Shown here: piece by piece, positions 32,415 through 36,297 of the stretch | How positions within the stretch are numbered: the stretch's first letter is position 1 | How the letters are laid out: each line of letters starts with the position of its first letter | Virus record (IMG/VR): IMGVR_UViG_3300017527_001024 | Coordinates: 1-36,297 of that record | Source: a virus | DNA: 36,297 nucleotides | Direction: 5' to 3' (one strand) | Notes under the pieces: generated by a model | Database searches by the model: none | What the model saw: the letters and a program-made list of their open reading frames with translations, nothing else | What the model was told of the DNA's origin: nothing | Made by a program: the position numbers and the translations under genes

Positions 32415-32689
32415 GCGACCTCAATACTAGAAATCTTTTTATGAGTATTAGGATACTCCTTCTCCAAATACTTTTCCAATCTGCCAATAAACTGTTTCGC
32501 TTCAGCACCAGTTAACAATGCATCCTCAGGGTCATTATCATTACGATTACCATTCAAAAGAAACACAGTCTCACTAGGATTCGTATACAGATAATGATGC
32601 ACGATTTTAGCCATCTCCTGATTTGTCAAACGAATACCGATAGACTCCTTCATACTATCATGCAACTTGTTTTTTATTTGGATTATCAT
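32411..32689 (-). CDS. Unrecognised 92-residue protein
   Basis: ATG 32689 overlaps the previous stop and has GGTGTG upstream; a GTG at 32698 is an alternative. Helical N-terminal half (GIRLTNQEMAKIVHHYLY) and second helix (AEAKQFIGRLEKYLEKE). No family signature. Confidence 0.65.
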   Translation of the reverse strand: MIIQIKNKLHDSMKESIGIRLTNQEMAKIVHHYLYTNPSETVFLLNGNRNDNDPEDALLTGAEAKQFIGRLEKYLEKEYPNTHKKISSIEVA

Positions 32690-33447
32690 ACAGGACACAC
32701 CGACACCTTTTTAATGATACCATCATCATACTCGATTTTAATATAACCCAACGGCAACGGATGATACCCCTTACGCTCACCATAGCTACACGTATCCTCC
32801 TCATAGTTCGTAAGGAAACTACCAGTGCTACAACTATACAAAAACTTCTGCGTCAACCTACCATCACCGAAAACCAATGGCGTAATCTGCATATTAACAC
32901 CGAGCTTATGTGTATGACCCACAGCGATGACATCCAAATCACCAAAGATATGACTCAGATACTCAAGCTTATTATAAGCATAACCAGCAGAAATACCACC
33001 ACCGACACCATGAAAAGAAGCAATATTAGTCGTACCAGCATCTCCTTTGAATTGATGAACTGCAAAACCCTCACCCAAATATTTTATATTATGACGTTTA
33101 CAAATCTTCTGAAGCTCATTTGTATCATGCCTCACAATCAACACATGCTCATGGTTGCCAGCATGAAGACCGATGATCTTATCAGAAATATAAGAAATGT
33201 CTTCCTCAAATGTTGCCCACTGCTCATCGATATTCAAATTGAACGGAGTCTCCTCCGGATGATAACGAGGATCTGTATGAGAGATGCCCTCAATCCAATC
33301 ACCGAAACCGAGCAAACGGGCATTACGGTTGTGTTTTATTTCATCAAGAACTGCTTTGAACTTCGAACGGCTGCCTCTAGGGTAATGAGTATCACCCAAC
33401 AGATATATATCTTTCTTACCACATAGGTTTATTTTATTTTCTATCAT
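32686..33447 (-). CDS. Calcineurin-like metallophosphoesterase
   Basis: 253 residues with all family motifs: GDTH (18-21), GD-W (49-51), GNHEH (97-101), FHG (145-147) and GHTH (177-180). GGAGTGAT precedes the ATG. These residues bind two metals and hydrolyse phosphoesters. In viruses such enzymes may act on nucleotides, 3'-5' cyclic signals or DNA ends; the substrate cannot be read here. One possibility is degradation of cyclic nucleotide signals made by host defence, which is speculation. Confidence 0.9.
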   Translation of the reverse strand: MIENKINLCGKKDIYLLGDTHYPRGSRSKFKAVLDEIKHNRNARLLGFGDWIEGISHTDPRYHPEETPFNLNIDEQWATFEEDISYISDKIIGLHAGNHEHVLIVRHDTNELQKICKRHNIKYLGEGFAVHQFKGDAGTTNIASFHGVGGGISAGYAYNKLEYLSHIFGDLDVIAVGHTHKLGVNMQITPLVFGDGRLTQKFLYSCSTGSFLTNYEEDTCSYGERKGYHPLPLGYIKIEYDDGIIKKVSVCPV

Positions 33448-33822
33448 TTACATCACTCCAGCGAAGAGTTTTTTAAAATTACATCTATCTTTATTATATT
33501 TGTTTAATTTTTCTCTATTTAAATTATAATATTCTTTATACCAAAGAAGTCTTTCTTCCCTATGATTATAATAATATCTCCTATGAATCTCTGCAGATTT
33601 CTGAGGGTGTGTTTTTTCCCATTTTTTTTGTTTGGCATAATTCGTTCTTTTAGCATAACGTCGAGCACGTTCTCGTGCTCTCTCAGGATTATCTTGGTCC
33701 CACTTTTTTCTCTTAATATAATCACATTTTTTACATATATGTCTCACACCAAATTTTTTCCCTTTTTCTTTATAAAATTCAGACAACTCCTTCTGCTTAT
33801 GACAATGACTACAACGCTTCAA
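33448..33822 (-). CDS. Zinc-ribbon protein with basic repeats
   Basis: 124 residues, TTG start at 33822. N-terminal C4-x2-C7 and C30-x2-C33 with KELSEFYKEKGKKFG between, the pattern of HNH-associated or phage zinc-ribbon proteins. The rest is Arg/Lys/Tyr-rich repeats (RYAKRTNYAKQKKWEK). No HNH catalytic residues are seen. Probably binds nucleic acid. Confidence 0.75.
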   Translation of the reverse strand: MKRCSHCHKQKELSEFYKEKGKKFGVRHICKKCDYIKRKKWDQDNPERARERARRYAKRTNYAKQKKWEKTHPQKSAEIHRRYYYNHREERLLWYKEYYNLNREKLNKYNKDRCNFKKLFAGVM

Positions 33823-33944
33823 TCACGACCCTCCAAATGACCATCCAACTTATAGAAATGATTCAACATAATCGAAAACAGGAGTTCAAACTCCGTCAAC
33901 GACATATCATTCACAAACCCAATCCAAAAGTCACGATCCCTCAT
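33819..33944 (-). CDS. 41-residue helical protein
   Basis: ATG 33944 overlaps the upstream stop (ATGA); GGTGAAG upstream. Starts MRDRDFWIGFVNDMSLTEF, helical, ends basic-acidic. A longer upstream extension in this frame is glycine-rich and lies across the neighbouring gene, so I use the short form. Confidence 0.6.
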   Translation of the reverse strand: MRDRDFWIGFVNDMSLTEFELLFSIMLNHFYKLDGHLEGRD

Positions 33945-34147
33945 TTCTTCACCTTCTGAGCAGCAAACAACGTTTTCAGGTCCTCCTGATACTGACGACC
34001 ACACCGGATCGTCGCGCGAATACAGATCTCCAAATACGGGAAGATCTTCGCCTTCGACAACTCCAACTCCTGCTTCTCCCAAGCACTAATAAACTCATCA
34101 AACAACTCAAGGACGCGCAACTCATCCTTCTGAATATCCTTCTTCAT
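33941..34147 (-). CDS. 68-residue helical protein
   Basis: ATG 34147 (ATG 34150 and GTG 34156 also possible) with GGTGAG just upstream. Helical and charged (LELFDEFISAWEKQELEL), two Cys (YLEICIRATIRC). Unrecognised. Its 5' end overlaps the previous gene by up to 26 bases. Confidence 0.6.
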   Translation of the reverse strand: MKKDIQKDELRVLELFDEFISAWEKQELELSKAKIFPYLEICIRATIRCGRQYQEDLKTLFAAQKVKK

Positions 34148-34283
34148 CATACTCACCAGATTCCAAACTTACAATATACGACATAGCAATACGAATCTCC
34201 TCACACAGCGTATTACACTGCTCACGCGTCTTAATACCATCGATTAGGATAAACGTACAATCCTCACCGATAATCAAACGCAC
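34122..34283 (-). CDS. 53-residue acidic protein
   Basis: GTG start 34283, GGAG five bases upstream. Sequence starts VRLIIGEDCTFILIDG with three Cys and an acidic C-terminus. It overlaps the next gene. Unknown; possibly a small regulator. Confidence 0.55.
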   Translation of the reverse strand: MRLIIGEDCTFILIDGIKTREQCNTLCEEIRIAMSYIVSLESGEYDEEGYSEG

Positions 34284-34285
34284 GG

Positions 34286-34408
34286 CTACTCCACACTCCA
34301 ACCGGGCAACTGACCCATAGTCTCAGAAAAACACTTCCGACATAAGCTATTACCCTCATAGACAACCTCAGCAGCCTTCTCACAATAGATACAGGAAATA
34401 AAGGTCAT
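34286..34408 (-). CDS. 40-residue zinc-ribbon protein
   Basis: ATG 34408, one-base overlap with the upstream stop, GGAGT upstream. CIYC and CRKC pairs 14 residues apart form one zinc ribbon. Ends with TAG. A right-arm relative of the left-arm mini-proteins. Confidence 0.65.
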   Translation of the reverse strand: MTFISCIYCEKAAEVVYEGNSLCRKCFSETMGQLPGWSVE

Positions 34409-34776
34409 CAATATCGACTCCATACATCAGAAACCATATTATTTTCTTCATTCCAAAACATAATAACCAAAGATTTCAAATCCTTATCACGAATCTTTTT
34501 AATTTCACGAGTCCTAATCTCATTCAAAAACATAGTACCAATCAACGGATGATATATACCAGCACCATGGATATTTTGAGAATGTTTACGTTCCCGTTGT
34601 ATATCTACACTACCTTCTGTTTCAATGTTAGCATGACGAGCAATATCAGAAATCTTTTCATATTTCTTTTGAGCAGCACGAAGTTTCTTCTTACAATCTG
34701 AACAACCATATGTTAACCACACCTGCAAATCATTAGCCTTCTTAGCCTTCACACATACATGAGTATGAATTGACAT
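34408..34776 (-). CDS. 122-residue protein with Cys pair
   Basis: ATG 34776 follows AAAGGTGG at good spacing. N-terminus MSIHTHVCVKAKKAND, then CSDC (TYGCSDCKKKLRAAQ), a His/Cys set that might bind zinc. The middle and C-terminus are basic and helical with GAGIYHPLIGTMFL. Family unknown. Confidence 0.65.
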   Translation of the reverse strand: MSIHTHVCVKAKKANDLQVWLTYGCSDCKKKLRAAQKKYEKISDIARHANIETEGSVDIQRERKHSQNIHGAGIYHPLIGTMFLNEIRTREIKKIRDKDLKSLVIMFWNEENNMVSDVWSRY

Positions 34777-34778
34777 AA

Positions 34779-35021
34779 TCAACCACCTTTTTTGGTCGAG
34801 CTTTTATTTTTCAAAAGGTCGTGCTCCCAAGGAATTGAAATGAAACGCCCCTCAAGATATGTATAATAATCAAACAACGACCGAGGAACCTTCAAATACA
34901 CCAGCCCTAACACACAGTCGAAACACAGCTCACAACACTCGAACCGTTCACCATCCTTCGACATCCACTTCTTACGGACATACCGCAGATGCCCCATATC
35001 CAATTCATCTTTCTTCTTCAT
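34779..35021 (-). CDS. 80-residue Cys-rich protein
   Basis: ATG 35021 with GAGGTG upstream; overlaps the previous stop as ATGA. ECCELCFDC gives four closely spaced cysteines in the middle, followed by aromatic sequence (FDYYTYLEGRF). Likely a zinc-bound fold; function unknown. Confidence 0.65.
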   Translation of the reverse strand: MKKKDELDMGHLRYVRKKWMSKDGERFECCELCFDCVLGLVYLKVPRSLFDYYTYLEGRFISIPWEHDLLKNKSSTKKGG

Positions 35022-35194
35022 TTCTTACACCTCAACTTCTTAATCTTATCAGCATTAAATACACTAGGCAGCAACTCAGCATACCGACACACACCGTTTT
35101 TTTCATAGAAACACGGCATATCAACACACCACTCCACCGGGACAACCACCGGGGACTCCGGACGAGGACATGTTCGAGATGCACCCGAAAGCAT
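35018..35194 (-). CDS. Small Cys-rich protein, start uncertain
   Basis: 58 residues from ATG 35194, whose AAAGGAG abuts the start codon too closely; GTG 35149 with GGAG six bases upstream (43 residues) fits better. The reliable part is EWCVDMPCFYEKNGVC, a Cys-rich knot, then a basic C-terminus. Function unknown. Confidence 0.55.
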   Translation of the reverse strand: MLSGASRTCPRPESPVVVPVEWCVDMPCFYEKNGVCRYAELLPSVFNADKIKKLRCKK

Positions 35195-35202
35195 CTCCTT
35201 TC

Positions 35203-35352
35203 TCAAACGATGGGGGGGTTTTCGTCGAGCCACCTCCCAACCTCCGTCCAATCAATACCACGAATACAAAAAAAAGGGAAACGCTCATCACACTTAAACG
35301 CACACCGACGGATACACTCACGATACACCGGATCCTTCGAAAGACTACTCAT
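35203..35352 (-). CDS. 49-residue Cys-rich protein
   Basis: ATGA overlap with the upstream gene. Four cysteines (ECIRRCAFKCDERFPFFC) in a basic context, ending WTEVGRWLDENPPIV. Probably metal or nucleic-acid binding; no family. Confidence 0.6.
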   Translation of the reverse strand: MSSLSKDPVYRECIRRCAFKCDERFPFFCIRGIDWTEVGRWLDENPPIV

Positions 35353-35630
35353 CCATACAACCTTTCATACGCCTCCAATTCCGACAACGAAACACCCGTC
35401 TTCTTCATAATCAAATCCAACTTCTCCAACACAAGCTTGTTCAACTTACGCTGCTGGTCCAACGTCCGCTTTACCTCCTTAAATGTATTCAACGCCTCAC
35501 GATCAGAAGCAATCAAACCATCCAACACAGCATTCAATCCGTCCTTAAAATCCCAGAACTCACCCTGCGTAAAGAAACAATCATCATACTGACCGCGCGA
35601 ACGGTTATTCCACCACAATAACAGACCCAC
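35349..35630 (-). CDS. 93-residue coiled-coil protein
   Basis: GTG 35630 start within TAGTG, GGAG six bases upstream. Residues about 40-75 form a coiled coil (TFKEVKRTLDQQRKLNKLVL). No family recognised; the second gene of the leftward unit, so expressed early. Confidence 0.65.
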   Translation of the reverse strand: MGLLLWWNNRSRGQYDDCFFTQGEFWDFKDGLNAVLDGLIASDREALNTFKEVKRTLDQQRKLNKLVLEKLDLIMKKTGVSLSELEAYERLYG

Positions 35631-36109
35631 TACGACTCCTCCTCATCTTCATCATCATCTTCCTCTTCTTTCACCACAGGGACCTTCCCAAACTGAAAAA
35701 CAGGAGGACCACCACCAGCAGAACCAGTACCACCAGAGCCTTGCTTACTCCTCCGACGCGTATTGATGCTACTCTCCACAGAAAGAATGTCCTTCCCCAA
35801 CACAGAGACAATCTTACTCGCGGCACGACGCTCCGCAGGACTCCCAGCGGCATCAAAATCCTTCTGCACCTGCTGAAAGTTCTCCCACAAAGCCGTCTTA
35901 ATATCATCTTCTAAATTCAAAAACTCAATGTCATCCATCTCATCTTTCAATATACGGAGATCTGAGCGGAGTAATTCAACCGAAGCGGAAAAACCTTGGC
36001 GTTTTAGCTTATCGCGGAGATCGAGAAGGTTTACCCAAGCTTCAGTACGAGAGATCTGCTTGATCATCTCACGACGAGCAGTCTGCAGCTCTTTCTTCTT
36101 CTTATCCAA
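35630..36109 (-). CDS. 159-residue protein with acidic tail, first leftward gene
   Basis: TTG start at 36109 with GGTGAGGGAG upstream. Helical, charged first 110 residues, then Gly/Ser-rich linker (GSGGTGSAGGGPP) and a run of Asp/Glu at the end (EEEDDDEDEEES). Ends with TAG. Its position right behind the main leftward promoter suggests early expression. The acidic tail could mimic DNA or bind a basic host protein; unproven. Confidence 0.75.
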   Translation of the reverse strand: MDKKKKELQTARREMIKQISRTEAWVNLLDLRDKLKRQGFSASVELLRSDLRILKDEMDDIEFLNLEDDIKTALWENFQQVQKDFDAAGSPAERRAASKIVSVLGKDILSVESSINTRRRSKQGSGGTGSAGGGPPVFQFGKVPVVKEEEDDDEDEEES

Positions 36110-36151
36110 TAATCTCCCTCACCAGTAATATATACAAGAATGCGTTGTCGG

Positions 36152-36159
36152 TTTATAAA
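36152..36159 (-). promoter_or_regulatory. TATA box of the leftward operon
   Basis: TTTATAAA, 43 bases before the first leftward codon, places the transcript start near 36127 and a short leader with the ribosome site. TTGACA farther upstream is spaced 24 bases from it, wrong for a bacterial -35/-10 pair. Confidence 0.6.
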
Positions 36160-36182
36160 TGTGTCTGGAAAAGCACATTTAT
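36155..36182. promoter_or_regulatory. Inverted repeat overlapping leftward TATA box (operator)
   Basis: ATAAATGTG (36155-36163) and CACATTTAT (36174-36182) are a perfect 9-bp inverted repeat with a 10-base spacer. One arm covers the TATA box, as expected for a dimeric repressor site that blocks transcription-factor binding. Confidence 0.55.
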
Positions 36183-36224
36183 GTCAAAAAACCCCCCTTT
36201 TTCGTTATACTGTAAACGTAGGAG

Positions 36225-36233
36225 CTTTATATG
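36225..36233 (+). promoter_or_regulatory. Possible TATA box of the rightward operon
   Basis: CTTTATATG lies about 60 bases before the rightward start codon at 36292. The 36183-36291 stretch is AT-rich and gene-free with a C-run (36191-36197); it may also hold a replication origin. Confidence 0.4.
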
Positions 36234-36291
36234 TATATGGCTTTAATCGTATACATAACAACAGGGATTATTAGCATATATATTATATATA

Positions 36292-36297
36292 ATGAAA
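36292..36297 (+). CDS. First two codons of the gene continuing at base 1
   Basis: ATG AAA at the very end continues in frame as CAG GAG TTA at base 1 if the molecule is circular. No ribosome site is seen, so initiation may be leaderless or depend on the AT-rich upstream sequence. Confidence 0.65.

Noticed and set aside
32761-33426. A 221-codon rightward open frame opposite the phosphoesterase
   Set aside because: The reverse strand carries all five phosphoesterase motifs; the rightward product is Ile/Thr-rich with no motif or ribosome site.
34859-35592. Rightward frames of 183 and 140 codons over the right-arm small genes
   Set aside because: The leftward genes have overlapping ATGA starts and ribosome sites throughout; the rightward products are Ser/Thr/His-rich shadows.
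5554-36109. Genome-wide recoding of TAG as an amino acid
   Set aside because: About eleven genes end in TAG. In most, another stop follows soon or the next gene is in another frame; four in-frame cases are about what chance predicts. Only the NrdD-like case, which lacks a start codon, was kept.
36110-36200. Bacterial sigma-70 promoter (TTGACA plus TATAAA)
   Set aside because: The spacing is 24 bases, far from 17; the TATA box alone fits an archaeal promoter better.

Overview
This 36.3 kb window reads as a compact, essentially complete genome of a tailed virus (HK97-type head, long tail). The best guess for the host is an anaerobic archaeon. The sequence shows a terminase, portal, prohead protease, capsid, tail tube, tape measure and fibres, and a viral primase-helicase. 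The archaeal host is an inference. It rests on TATA-like promoters, the primase-polymerase type, a DUF2341/LamG surface protein rich in N-glycosylation sequons, and an orphan class III ribonucleotide reductase tail. The ribosome binding sites (GGAGGTGAT type) fit archaea or bacteria, and two hairpin-plus-T-tract terminators would also suit a bacterial host, so archaeal is about 70 percent likely. The last six bases (an ATG followed by AAA) join in frame to base 1. The molecule is therefore probably circular or circularly permuted and was cut inside the first gene of the rightward operon.

Layout. Two divergent transcription units leave a roughly 180-base control region at the right end (36110-36291). 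The rightward unit (36292 through the junction to 4271) begins with an unrecognised gene. It continues through a run of seven overlapping or closely spaced mini-genes, almost all with paired-cysteine zinc-ribbon patterns, then a few tiny proteins, and ends with a large primase-polymerase/ATPase. The leftward unit (36109 down to 4380) starts with about 20 small, translationally coupled accessory genes (35.0-30.8 kb). These include many Cys-pair proteins, a calcineurin-like phosphoesterase and a membrane protein with an HEYGH protease motif. The packaging and head genes follow (30.7-23.9 kb: small coiled-coil protein, terminase, portal, gp10-like protein, prohead protease, scaffold-like protein, capsid), with a strong terminator after the capsid gene. 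Next come surface and fibre genes (23.5-14.8 kb), a cysteine-peptidase-like protein, connector and tail genes (14.8-6.7 kb), a short fibre, and a small terminal cassette. That cassette holds a 49-residue protein, an NrdD-like glycyl-radical tail, a cupin, and three small membrane or coiled-coil proteins that look like a lysis set. The two units converge on a hairpin terminator at 4341-4374.

How the genes work together. The primase-helicase would start genome replication with host polymerase, since no DNA polymerase or integrase is visible. Terminase and portal would fill the prohead built by protease, scaffold and capsid. The tail tube, chaperones and tape measure build a long non-contractile tail. 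The fibres and sugar-binding surface proteins, two of which share a membrane-anchoring N-terminus, probably meet the host envelope. The most unusual points are the zinc-ribbon mini-gene array, the stand-alone glycyl-radical peptide without a normal start codon (with an in-frame TAG just upstream), a probable +1 frameshift in the tail chaperone pair, and the paired membrane-anchored surface proteins.
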